This document shows positions 1 through 8,261 of a stretch of DNA of 33,540 nt, piece after piece (within the stretch, counting starts at the first letter, position 1; each line of letters opens with the position of its first letter). This DNA comes from Flavobacteriaceae bacterium (GTDB taxonomy: Bacteria; Bacteroidota; Bacteroidia; Flavobacteriales; Flavobacteriaceae). The notes under the pieces were generated by a model, which was given only the letters and a program-made list of their open reading frames with translations, was not told where the DNA came from and searched no databases. The translations under genes were made by a program, and so were the position numbers. The stretch spans positions 1 to 33,540 of the forward strand of contig JAPKAF010000016.1 in assembly GCA_028825365.1 (NCBI GenBank), given 5' to 3'.

Positions 1-131
1 ATGAGGCTATTGATACCTCTGATATTATTTACGAAAACATTAACTAAACCCTAGGTATATCTTCTCGAGAGATTCGGATAAACTAAGCGCTTTATCAATA
101 GCCAATTCAAGGTTCGAACTATTTAATGTTA
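1..131. other. Gene-free left edge downstream of galT
   Basis: No complete gene fits here. On the plus strand one frame reads 14 codons from the window edge (EAIDTSDIIYENIN) to a stop at 45-47, which could be the tail of a gene converging on galT. On the minus strand another frame, open from within galT, reads on past the galT stop to a stop at 40-42 and gives a helix-like peptide ending LEKIYLGFS, without a start codon. I recognise neither. No hairpin with a T-tract is visible between them. Confidence 0.25.
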
Positions 132-1151
132 TCAAATTAAGTTCCGTAGTCTTTTGGCTGCTTGTTCTGCTGTAATATCTCGTTGGGGTGAACCAAACAT
201 TTCATATCCAACCATAAATTTTTTAACCGTTGCACTTCTTAATAATGGAGGATAAAAACTCATGTGCCAATGCCAATAATCATTAATTTTTCCATTTGTA
301 GGAGATTGATGAATTCCACTTGAATAAGGAAACGAACAATCAAATAACTTATCGTAAGCTTTAGTTATTTTAGAAATAGCGTCAGCAAAGTTTAAACTTT
401 CTTGTTCAGAAATTTTTGTGATGTTTGTAAATTGATTTTTAGGAACTATCATAGTTTCAAAAGGCCAAACTGCCCAAAAAGGGGTTAGTACCACAAAATC
501 ATCATTCTGATAAATGGTGCGCTCATTTGCTTCTAGTTCTTGCTTTAAGTAATCTCCTAATAAACTACTATTGTTCTTACTGAAATATGCCCTTTGTTGT
601 TGATCTTTTTTATCTACTTCATTTGGTAATGTAGATTGACTCCATATTTGTCCATGAGGATGTGGATTACTGCAGCCCATTACAGATCCTTTATTTTCGA
701 AAATCTGAACATAATTAATCATATCATTAGCACCTAATTCTGTGTATTCATTTTGCCAAGTTTTAACAACTTTATCAATATCTAGAACTTCCATATCCGC
801 TAAACTCTTAGAATGATCTGGACTAAAACAAATAACCTTACAGATACCATGTTCACTTTCAGCTTTAAATAAACCTTCAGATACATTAAATGTTGGCGAA
901 GTTGTTTGTAGTGCAGCAAAATCATTAGTAAAAACAAAAACATCCTTGTAAACTGGGTTTGTTTCACCATTGATTCTGGTATTACCTGAGCATAAGTAGC
1001 AACTAGGGTCATGTGTAGGACGTTTTTCGTTAGCGATTTCTTCGTTTTGTCCTTGCCAAGGTCTTTTTGCTCTATGAGGCGAAACTAGAACCCATTCTCC
1101 TGTTAGTATATTAAACCGCTTATGCGAATAGTCTTGCAAATTTGTATTCAT
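132..1151 (-). CDS. galT: Galactose-1-phosphate uridylyltransferase
   Basis: GalT transfers UMP from UDP-glucose to galactose-1-phosphate in the cytoplasmic Leloir pathway. The 339-residue product has the usual length. It carries the zinc-binding CxxC at residues 51-54 (CYLC) and the HIT-type active-site motif HPHGQ, with the nucleophilic histidine expected at H166. It also keeps the N-terminal TGEWVLVSPHRAKRPWQG block and the C-terminal QRDITAEQAAKRLR block that are typical of the family. It is the last visible gene of the minus-strand series regulator, symporter, galK, galT and starts 11 nt after the galK stop, so co-transcription is likely. Assignment is secure; only the specificity for galactose is inferred from family and neighbours. 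Confidence 0.97.
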   Translation of the reverse strand: MNTNLQDYSHKRFNILTGEWVLVSPHRAKRPWQGQNEEIANEKRPTHDPSCYLCSGNTRINGETNPVYKDVFVFTNDFAALQTTSPTFNVSEGLFKAESEHGICKVICFSPDHSKSLADMEVLDIDKVVKTWQNEYTELGANDMINYVQIFENKGSVMGCSNPHPHGQIWSQSTLPNEVDKKDQQQRAYFSKNNSSLLGDYLKQELEANERTIYQNDDFVVLTPFWAVWPFETMIVPKNQFTNITKISEQESLNFADAISKITKAYDKLFDCSFPYSSGIHQSPTNGKINDYWHWHMSFYPPLLRSATVKKFMVGYEMFGSPQRDITAEQAAKRLRNLI

Positions 1152-1162
1152 CTTAGATTATT

Positions 1163-2314
1163 TTATTTTTTAACGATTTGTGTTCCTCTAGATAATTTTA
1201 CAGTATACACAGAACAATCATATTCAAATGCTGCTTCAAATTTTTTAGAGATCTCTTTTTTAAAGGTTTTAAACGCGTCTTTTTTGACGAGGTTAATAGT
1301 ACAGCCACCAAAGCCCCCTCCCATCATACGAGAACCTAAAACATTAGGATTTTCTTTTGCTCTATCCACAAGAAAATCTAATTCTCTGCAACTGACTTTA
1401 TACTTAGTGCTTAAACCTTCATGAGATTGGTATAACAAAACGCCTAAAGCTTGGATATCATCTTTTTCTATAGCTTCAGAAAACTGTTTTACACGATTAT
1501 TTTCATTAATTACGTAAAGCGCTTTTTGATAATCTTCGCCTGAAATGTCATTTTTTATGCGATCTAAATCTTCTTTAGAAGCATCTCTCAAAGCATCAAG
1601 ATGTAATAAACCCGATACTCTTTCGCAGACTTCACGTCTATCGTTATATTCACTTTCAGATAAATCGTGCTTTACGTTTGTATTAATAATCATCAATTTG
1701 TAATCCTTAAAATCTATTTTGTAAGGTTGAGATTCTATAGTTCTGCAATCTAATAGAAGCGCACTCTTTTTTAGACCAAACATACTTGCGTACTGATCCA
1801 TTATACCACATCTTACACCAGCAAAATTATGTTCGGCTTTTTGAGAGACTAAAATCATATCGTGCTTTGATAAGCCTAGATGAAACAATTTATTAAGTCC
1901 ATACACAAAACCATTTTCTAATGCAGCAGAAGAGGACATGCCAGCTCCACCTGGAATATTTCCAGCGAAAACAGCATTAAAGTTTCCAACTTGTTTTCTT
2001 AATATTTGCAATTCTGCTACAACACCAAGTATATAATTTCGCCAACCTCCATCTTTTAAAGGTCTTATATTTTCTGTATTGAAGTTGTGAATTTCATTCT
2101 TATTTAAAGCACAAACGTTACTGGTTTTAGCATCACTTTTGCTTATAGCAACTGCAATCCCTTTATTGATGGCAGCAGGAAATGCAAAGCCATCATTATA
2201 ATCGGTATGCTCACCAATAAGGTTGATTCTGCCAGGAGAAAACACAATAAGAGGTTTTGTTTTAAATTGCTCTTTAAAACTACGCTTTACTTGTTTAATT
2301 AATTTTTTGTTCAT
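1163..2314 (-). CDS. galK: Galactokinase
   Basis: GalK phosphorylates alpha-D-galactose at C1 with ATP, the entry step of the Leloir pathway. The 383-residue protein shows all three GHMP-kinase signatures: the galactokinase motif PGRINLIGEHTDYNDG (residues 27-42), the ATP-binding GGAGMSSSAAL (122-132) and the glycine-rich GGGFGGC (331-337). D173 in GIMDQYAS is the expected catalytic base. Length and motif spacing match bacterial galactokinases. It follows the symporter gene with 5 nt between stop and start and precedes galT by 11 nt, which indicates one transcript that couples galactose uptake with phosphorylation. Confidence 0.97.
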   Translation of the reverse strand: MNKKLIKQVKRSFKEQFKTKPLIVFSPGRINLIGEHTDYNDGFAFPAAINKGIAVAISKSDAKTSNVCALNKNEIHNFNTENIRPLKDGGWRNYILGVVAELQILRKQVGNFNAVFAGNIPGGAGMSSSAALENGFVYGLNKLFHLGLSKHDMILVSQKAEHNFAGVRCGIMDQYASMFGLKKSALLLDCRTIESQPYKIDFKDYKLMIINTNVKHDLSESEYNDRREVCERVSGLLHLDALRDASKEDLDRIKNDISGEDYQKALYVINENNRVKQFSEAIEKDDIQALGVLLYQSHEGLSTKYKVSCRELDFLVDRAKENPNVLGSRMMGGGFGGCTINLVKKDAFKTFKKEISKKFEAAFEYDCSVYTVKLSRGTQIVKK

Positions 2315-2319
2315 AATTA

Positions 2320-3966
2320 TTATGTAAAATAAACATAGATACCTATTACAATGACGCAGATTACTATACTAGCATGTTTTACATATTTCCAAGGTGTAAT
2401 ATCTACCTGTTTTGTGTATTGTTGTACAAAAGGCTCCTCTCTTGGTTTTATTTTTCCGATAATGAGCATAATCACTACGTTGAGGATGAATAGAATTGCC
2501 ATAACATCTAAGAAGTGAGGATAAGCTTGCACTTTTACTAGGGCTAAAGCTGCCTGATCAGTTACTCCTGATGCTTTTGCTGTTTCTAATGCTTTATTTA
2601 TAAAATAGTCTTTCATAAAAAATTGACTTACAATATATAGTAAACATCCAGAAACTAAGCCGATTTTTGCTGCAATTGCAGGCACTCGTTTTGTTAAATA
2701 ACCTACAATAATAATAGAGAAAATAGGAATACTGTAAATACCATTTATTTCTTGTAGATAGTCAAACAGACTTCCTGCATTTGCAATAAGTGGTGCTATA
2801 AACATAGAAGCTATTGCTAAAAAAACACCAAAGGTTTTACCATATTTTACAATCGTTTTTTCATCTGCATTTTTATTAATGTGTTCTTTGTAAACGTCAA
2901 TTCCAAATAAGGTTACAGAGCTATTTAAAACACTATTAAACGAACTCAAAATAGCTCCAAACAATACAGCCGCAAAGAAACCAACCCAAGCACCTGGTAA
3001 TACTTTTTTCACCAACATTGGGTAAGCACTATCTGCACTTTCTAAATTCCCTTGAAATAAGTGATATGCAATAATACCTGGTAATACCACAATTAATGGT
3101 CCTAATATTTTTATAAACGATGCTAATATTAAACCTTTTTGTCCTTCTTTTAAATCCTTAGCTCCAAGTGCTCTTTGAATAATTTGTTGGTTTGTTCCCC
3201 AATAAAATAATTGTACTAACATCATACCAGTAAATATGGTATAGAATGGTACTGGATCTGTTGGTCCTCCCATAGATTTAAACTTATCTGGGTTTTCAGT
3301 TGTTAGCGTAGAAAGTCCATCTAAAATGCTCCCATCACCAATCATCATTAATCCAAATATTGGAATTAAAATTCCACCAATTAACAAACCAACTGCGTTA
3401 ATAGAATCGGAAACCGCAACGGCTTTTAATCCACCAAAAACAGCATAAATAGAACCAATGATTCCAATTCCCCAAACGCATATCCAGATGGATTGTGTAT
3501 GTGTAACACCAAGTAATTCTGGAATATCAAACATACCGCTTATAGCTAAAGAACCTGAATATAAAATTACAGGAAGTAAAACCACTACATAACCGGTTAG
3601 AAATAAAACAGAGGTTAATGTTTTTGTAGTAACATCAAAACGTTTTGCTAAAAACCCAGGTACTGTTGTTAATCCCCCTTTTAAATACCTAGGTAGTAAA
3701 AACATAGCAGTGACTACCATTGCTATTGCGGCTAAAGTTTCCCAAACCATGACAGATAAACCACTTGCGTAAGAAGCCCCATTTAATCCAACAATTTGCT
3801 CGGTAGATAAGTTAGTTAATAATAGTGATCCAGCAATTACACCAGCGGTAAGGCTACGACCACCAAGGAAGTAACCATCTGAAGACGATTCTTCAGTATT
3901 TCTTGTTTTGTAATAGGATATTATAGCTACTAAAGCTGTAAATCCAATAAATGTTAAGAATTGCAT
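2320..3966 (-). CDS. SGLT-type sodium/sugar symporter, probably for galactose
   Basis: This is a 548-residue inner-membrane protein of the solute:sodium symporter family. It has an N-terminal helix followed by a soluble stretch with the motif GYFLGGRSLTAGVIAGSLL, then about 13-14 hydrophobic segments spread over the whole length. The block NLSTEQIVGLNGASYASGL and the later GTNQQIIQRAL are characteristic of the SGLT branch, whose best-known bacterial member (vSGLT of Vibrio) imports galactose with sodium. Being immediately upstream of galK and galT, it most likely brings in galactose released by the neighbouring glycosidases. The substrate is inferred from context; glucose or another hexose cannot be excluded. 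The 74 nt upstream show no clear TAnnTTTG element, so it may be read through from the regulator gene. Confidence 0.9.
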   Translation of the reverse strand: MQFLTFIGFTALVAIISYYKTRNTEESSSDGYFLGGRSLTAGVIAGSLLLTNLSTEQIVGLNGASYASGLSVMVWETLAAIAMVVTAMFLLPRYLKGGLTTVPGFLAKRFDVTTKTLTSVLFLTGYVVVLLPVILYSGSLAISGMFDIPELLGVTHTQSIWICVWGIGIIGSIYAVFGGLKAVAVSDSINAVGLLIGGILIPIFGLMMIGDGSILDGLSTLTTENPDKFKSMGGPTDPVPFYTIFTGMMLVQLFYWGTNQQIIQRALGAKDLKEGQKGLILASFIKILGPLIVVLPGIIAYHLFQGNLESADSAYPMLVKKVLPGAWVGFFAAVLFGAILSSFNSVLNSSVTLFGIDVYKEHINKNADEKTIVKYGKTFGVFLAIASMFIAPLIANAGSLFDYLQEINGIYSIPIFSIIIVGYLTKRVPAIAAKIGLVSGCLLYIVSQFFMKDYFINKALETAKASGVTDQAALALVKVQAYPHFLDVMAILFILNVVIMLIIGKIKPREEPFVQQYTKQVDITPWKYVKHASIVICVIVIGIYVYFT

Positions 3967-4040
3967 AGTTTATGAATTAGTTGGTTAGTTCTAAGTAGTA
4001 TAATCCTTCGGTTTCTATTTCTTTTAGTGTGTACAAATCC

Positions 4041-5039
4041 TTACAGTGATTTTCTAAGTATTAAACTGTTAGGGTTTTCAACTTGAGCGAATTCATTATT
4101 TAAAATCATTTCGGCTAAGCGTTCTCCCATTAAGTTAAAATCGGTTGATATAGTTGTAATTCCGCCTTCTACAATTTCTTTTAAAAGTGTATCGTTGTAC
4201 GAAATAATGCCAATATCTTTAGCAAGAGTTAAATGCTCATCCTTAATTCTCTTTATGATTCGGATTAAATTTTTATCATCTAAAACGATGTATAATTCTC
4301 CTTTGAACAATTCTCTATCATTTAAAGTATCAATAATTTTATTTTGAATACCATTGTGAGCGCAAAACAAATTGAAGCCGTCTAAAATCCCCTTAGGTTG
4401 ACGCTCTTCGTTATACAATAAAATTATTTTTTGATATTTCTTTATTTGCTTCAATCCGGCTTGTAAACCTTTATATATATCTTTCTTAAAATTTTGATAG
4501 ATAGACGGATAATCTATTAGTTCTGAATGGATTTGGTCTAATATATAGACTTTACCATCTGGGAGTCTATTAATTACAGTCTCGGTTCCTTTTAAATTAG
4601 CAGGCATTATAACATAATAACTGTAACCACCAGCATTATCATTTATAAGTTTGTTAAAAACATCTAGGTTAAAATGATGGAAAAATATATTCACTTGAAC
4701 ATTCTCTCCCATACAAGTTGTAAAGGATTTGTATAAATCTTCTTTAAAAGAATTGAACTCATCAAAAAGTAAAAATATTTTTTGATTAACATCAATATCT
4801 TCGCTCAATACATAATAACCTTTACCAACAATAGATTGAACAATACCTCGAGTTTTTAATTCGTTGAATGCAGTAAGTACAGTATCTCTAGATAGGGAAT
4901 GTTGGTTTTTAATGCTATTCAAGGAAGGTAGTTTATCTCCTTTTTTTAGTGTACCATTTACTATAGCACTTTCAATAGAAATGACAATTTGTTTGTACTT
5001 AGGTATGCCAGATTTTTCTTTAATAGTTACAATTCCCAT
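4041..5039 (-). CDS. GntR-type regulator with LacI-like sugar-sensing domain
   Basis: A 332-residue transcription factor. Residues about 10-78 form a GntR-type winged helix: PKYKQIVISIESAIVNG, then KLPSLNSIKNQHSLSRDTVL, then the wing GIVQSIVGKGYYV. Residues about 85-330 look like a periplasmic-binding-protein/LacI effector domain, with typical segments IGIISYNDT, GITTISTDF and GERLAEMIL. This chimera is the architecture of Bacillus AraR. It sits divergent from susC and directly before the symporter-galK-galT genes, so it probably senses a locus sugar (galactose or arabinose) and represses both arms. A 20-bp inverted repeat between the divergent genes fits a dimer operator and would also give autoregulation. 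Its -7 element lies so close to the ATG that the mRNA may be leaderless. Confidence 0.88.
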   Translation of the reverse strand: MGIVTIKEKSGIPKYKQIVISIESAIVNGTLKKGDKLPSLNSIKNQHSLSRDTVLTAFNELKTRGIVQSIVGKGYYVLSEDIDVNQKIFLLFDEFNSFKEDLYKSFTTCMGENVQVNIFFHHFNLDVFNKLINDNAGGYSYYVIMPANLKGTETVINRLPDGKVYILDQIHSELIDYPSIYQNFKKDIYKGLQAGLKQIKKYQKIILLYNEERQPKGILDGFNLFCAHNGIQNKIIDTLNDRELFKGELYIVLDDKNLIRIIKRIKDEHLTLAKDIGIISYNDTLLKEIVEGGITTISTDFNLMGERLAEMILNNEFAQVENPNSLILRKSL

Positions 5040-5043
5040 GCTG

Positions 5044-5074
5044 CAAATGTAGGGTAAAATTTTAAATAAATAAA
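5044..5074 (-). promoter_or_regulatory. Putative promoter of the GntR-type regulator gene
   Basis: Read on the minus strand, TTTA (5074-5071) stands for the -33 element. It is followed by a 19-nt spacer and a perfect -7 element TACATTTG (5051-5044), matching the Bacteroidetes pattern TTTG/19-21/TAnnTTTG with one mismatch. The expected transcription start falls within a few bases of the ATG at 5039. Confidence 0.6.
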
Positions 5075-5091
5075 CCGGTAGGTACTGGTTT
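5072..5091. promoter_or_regulatory. Putative operator for the GntR-type regulator
   Basis: The sequence AAACCGGTAGGTACTGGTTT is an interrupted inverted repeat of the form AAACCnGTAnnTACnGGTTT, with 16 of 20 positions symmetric. It lies between the divergent regulator and susC genes. Its two ends overlap the -33 elements of the two opposing promoters, so a bound dimer should block both. Assignment to the adjacent GntR-type protein is inference from position and symmetry; no second copy was seen in this window. Confidence 0.7.
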
Positions 5092-5119
5092 GTAAATTAG
5101 TTTTAAAATTGTATATTTC
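5089..5119 (+). promoter_or_regulatory. Putative promoter of the susC-galM operon
   Basis: TTTG at 5089-5092, a 19-nt spacer and TATATTTC at 5112-5119 match the Bacteroidetes -33/-7 consensus with one mismatch in the -7 box. The -33 box overlaps the right end of the putative operator. The untranslated leader to the susC ATG at 5176 would be about 50 nt. Confidence 0.6.
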
Positions 5120-5175
5120 ATTTTTTAATATAGTATTTAAAGTTCTAAATTAGAAAAACTAAACTAACAAAAATC

Positions 5176-8100
5176 ATGAAAAAAAAATCATTAAGCTTTA
5201 TAATAAATGCTCCTAGGTTGCTTCTATTTTTTTTGCTTTTCGTCTGTCATAGTTTTTCGCAAAATCAAATTACCATTTCTGGTAGTGTGAAAGACACAGA
5301 AGGTGTTCCTCTTGCTGGAGCAAACATTTTAATAGCTAACTCAAGCGTTGGTACTTCAACAGATTTTGACGGAAATTTTCAGTTAAATAATGTTTCGCCT
5401 AATGCAAAATTAGATGTTAGTTATATGGGTTACATCAATAAGGTAATCTCTGTAAATGGTAAGGTTTTATTTAATATTTTACTGGAGTTAAATAATAGTT
5501 TTTTAGATGAAGTAGTTGTTATTGGGTATCAAACCATTAAAAAGAGAGATTTAACTGGCGCCACATCTTTAATTGATCCTGATATCTCCAACAAAAACAT
5601 CACAAACTCTTTAGCAGAATCGTTACAGGGCTTAACTGCTGGAGTTACTGTAAGAAATGGTGGTCAGCCTGGACAAAACTCTCAAATAGAAATAAGAGGA
5701 ACATCTAGTTTCGTTAATTCTAATCCTCTTTATGTTATAGATGGGATGATTGCAGATGCCAACCAAACTATTAATAATAATGATATAGAATCTATACAAA
5801 TTTTAAAGGATGCTTCGGCTGCAGCTATATATGGATCTAGAGCAGCAAATGGAGTTGTTATTATTACCACTAAATCAGGGAAAGCAGGTCCTCTTAAATT
5901 ATCAATTTCATTTAATACGGGGGTTCAAAATATTCCTAAGACTTGGAGCTTAATGAATAGTAGACAGTTTGCCGATATGCAAACTACTAGTTTTATTAAT
6001 TCTGGGCTTACGCCTCCGCTTTCTGTTGGCGCAAATTTCAATCCAAATATTGATACTGATTGGCAGGATGAAATTATTAGAATGGGACTTACAAAAGATT
6101 TTAATATCTCAGCATCTGGTGGAGGGGAAAGTAGCTCTTATTTTCTATCTGGAAGTCATTTTGAAAATAAAGGTGTACTCATTGGGCGTTCTTTCAAAAG
6201 ATCTACTTTAAGGGTAAATACTGAACTATCAAGAGGTAAGGTGACTATTGGAGAAAATATATTATTATCAAACTCCAATACAAAACAACCCTTAGGGTCA
6301 TTTGATACAGGAAATCCTTTTTTCGACATGACTGTAATGTTACCAGTTATTCCTGTTCGTGGAGATGATTTTATTAATGATTTAAACCCAGGAGGTTGGG
6401 GGATAGGGAATAATGATGCTGTTACTTTTGCCAAAAATCAAGTAGCGGTTGCCGATATTTTACGAGAGAAAATAAATTTTGCAAAAATTATTGGAAACGC
6501 ATTTGTAAAAGTCGACTTCCTAAAAGGCTTAAGTTATAAGTTTAATGTAGGTGTTGAAGCTAGTTATGATTTTTCCAAAGGAATAAGACGCAATGGAGTT
6601 ACTCAGTTTAATGCAGCACAGAGACCAAGTTTTATTGCAGATAACAGATCTGGGTTTAAAAGCTTTTTAATTGAGCATACTCTTAATTTTAATAAGCGCT
6701 TAGGAAAACATAATATTAATGGTGTAGTTGGTGTTTCAGACCAACAAACAAAGCGAGATTTTTCTTTAGCTGTTAGAACTGATATCAGTGAGGTTAATGG
6801 TCAAATATTTACAGAAATAAATTCAGCTACTGGAACATCAACAAGTGAAGGCGGTATTACAGACCATTATAGAACATTTGGTTATTTAGGAAGAGTTAAT
6901 TATGATTATGATAATAAATATTATTTAACATTAACAGGAAGATTAGATAGCGATAGTCGTTTTAGTAAAGATAATAGAACTGGTTTTTTCCCATCAATTG
7001 CTGGTTCATGGAGAATAATTAAAGAAGATTTTTTTGACGTACCATGGATAAATGATTTAAAATTTAACGCATCCTATGGAGAGTTAGGTATTGTAACACT
7101 AGGGTCTTTTGACTGGCAAGGAACAATTAATAATAACACTATAGCTATTTTAGGAAATATACCACAAGTAGGTTCCTATCAAGCATCACTAGTTAATCCA
7201 GATTTAAGATGGGAAAACAGAAAAACTCAAAACTTTGGACTAGAAACCTCTTTATTTGATAATTCTTTAAAGGGATCAATGGCATATTATAATACCCTTT
7301 CAGAAGATGCGTTGGTAACTAATCTGCCAATTGCACTGTATCTAGGTAATTTAGGAGGAACTCCACCTGTAAATGCAGGGTCTATTAGAAATACTGGATT
7401 TGAGTTTGAAGCCTCTTATAAAAATACAGTTAACGATTTTAAATGGAATGTAGGCTTTAATTTAACAACTAATAAAAACCGTGTTGAAGAAGTAGGAAAC
7501 CGAGGAGAAGGTATAGATTATATACAAACAGGTTTAACCAGATCAAAAGTTGGGCAGCCTTTAGGGCAATGGTACCTGCTAAAAACAGATGGCATTTTTC
7601 AAAATGAAGCAGAGATTGATGCTCATAACTTAAATGGAAATCTTATTCAGCCTTTTGCTCAACCAGGAGATATTCGTTTTACAGACGTTGATGGAGATGG
7701 AAGTATTACTGATGAAGATAGAGACTTTAGCGGTTCATCTCCTTGGCCAACATTACAAACAGGACTACAATTTGGGGCTAACTATAAAGGTTTTGATTTG
7801 AGTTTACAATTTGTGGGGATATTTGGTAATGAAATATTTAATAGTGTTAGGAGAGAACTTGATTCTTATCAAAATACAAACTTTAGAAGTGATATTAATC
7901 CTTGGACACCATCTAACACAAATACTAGTGACCCTAGAATCGGCGTTTCTTTAAATGATCAAGGATTAGTGGACAATGCTAGATTTGCATCAGATAGATG
8001 GTTAGAAGATGGCTCATACTTAAGATTGAGAAACATTCAACTAGGGTATTCTTATAATGATGCTTTATTAAATAAACTTGGAGTGTCTGGTTTAAAAATT

Positions 8101-8250
8101 TACGCTAGTGGACAAAACCTATTTACCATAACAGACTATTCTGGATTAGATCCTGATGTACAAGGAAATGGAATTTTAGAAAGAGGTGTAGACAATGGAA
8201 ATTGGCCTTCAAGCAGAATTATTTCAATTGGGTTAAACGTAGAATTTTAA
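5176..8250 (+). CDS. SusC-like TonB-dependent outer-membrane glycan transporter
   Basis: This 1024-residue protein imports oligosaccharides across the outer membrane with energy from TonB. It has a signal peptide (hydrophobic run, then FSQ near residue 29), a carboxypeptidase-regulatory-like beta-sandwich (about 31-105, ISGSVKDTEGVPLAGANILI), a TonB-box-like DEVVVIGYQ (about 113-121), and a plug domain (about 120-235) with IRGTSSFVNSNPLYVIDG and ILKDASAAAIYGSRAANGVV. The rest is a 22-strand-type barrel ending in the aromatic-terminated strand ISIGLNVEF. It is the first gene of the plus-strand operon, with the SusD partner starting 11 nt after its stop, the normal PUL arrangement. The ligand is not readable from sequence; the neighbouring GH43 and galactose genes point to an arabinose/galactose-containing oligosaccharide. 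Confidence 0.96.
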   Translation: MKKKSLSFIINAPRLLLFFLLFVCHSFSQNQITISGSVKDTEGVPLAGANILIANSSVGTSTDFDGNFQLNNVSPNAKLDVSYMGYINKVISVNGKVLFNILLELNNSFLDEVVVIGYQTIKKRDLTGATSLIDPDISNKNITNSLAESLQGLTAGVTVRNGGQPGQNSQIEIRGTSSFVNSNPLYVIDGMIADANQTINNNDIESIQILKDASAAAIYGSRAANGVVIITTKSGKAGPLKLSISFNTGVQNIPKTWSLMNSRQFADMQTTSFINSGLTPPLSVGANFNPNIDTDWQDEIIRMGLTKDFNISASGGGESSSYFLSGSHFENKGVLIGRSFKRSTLRVNTELSRGKVTIGENILLSNSNTKQPLGSFDTGNPFFDMTVMLPVIPVRGDDFINDLNPGGWGIGNNDAVTFAKNQVAVADILREKINFAKIIGNAFVKVDFLKGLSYKFNVGVEASYDFSKGIRRNGVTQFNAAQRPSFIADNRSGFKSFLIEHTLNFNKRLGKHNINGVVGVSDQQTKRDFSLAVRTDISEVNGQIFTEINSATGTSTSEGGITDHYRTFGYLGRVNYDYDNKYYLTLTGRLDSDSRFSKDNRTGFFPSIAGSWRIIKEDFFDVPWINDLKFNASYGELGIVTLGSFDWQGTINNNTIAILGNIPQVGSYQASLVNPDLRWENRKTQNFGLETSLFDNSLKGSMAYYNTLSEDALVTNLPIALYLGNLGGTPPVNAGSIRNTGFEFEASYKNTVNDFKWNVGFNLTTNKNRVEEVGNRGEGIDYIQTGLTRSKVGQPLGQWYLLKTDGIFQNEAEIDAHNLNGNLIQPFAQPGDIRFTDVDGDGSITDEDRDFSGSSPWPTLQTGLQFGANYKGFDLSLQFVGIFGNEIFNSVRRELDSYQNTNFRSDINPWTPSNTNTSDPRIGVSLNDQGLVDNARFASDRWLEDGSYLRLRNIQLGYSYNDALLNKLGVSGLKIYASGQNLFTITDYSGLDPDVQGNGILERGVDNGNWPSSRIISIGLNVEF

Positions 8251-8261
8251 AAATAATAATA

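Noticed and set aside
800-1012. 70-codon minus-strand frame inside galT
   Set aside because: It lies wholly within galT in another frame, and galT is certain.
1122-1424. 100-codon plus-strand frame antisense to galT/galK
   Set aside because: Antisense to the end of galK and start of galT; composition follows the opposite strand, no signal of its own.
3967-4040. Second copy of the PUL operator before the symporter gene
   Set aside because: AAACC followed by a loose half-site is present, but the spacing and the right arm do not match AAACCnGTAnnTACnGGTTT.
5969-6434. 80- and 92-codon frames inside susC
   Set aside because: Shadows of the SusC reading frame in other frames and the other strand.
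8202-8261. Upstream in-frame start for the SusD-like gene
   Set aside because: It would overlap susC by 49 nt and put 20 charged residues before a normal lipoprotein signal; the ATG at 8262 gives the signal directly.
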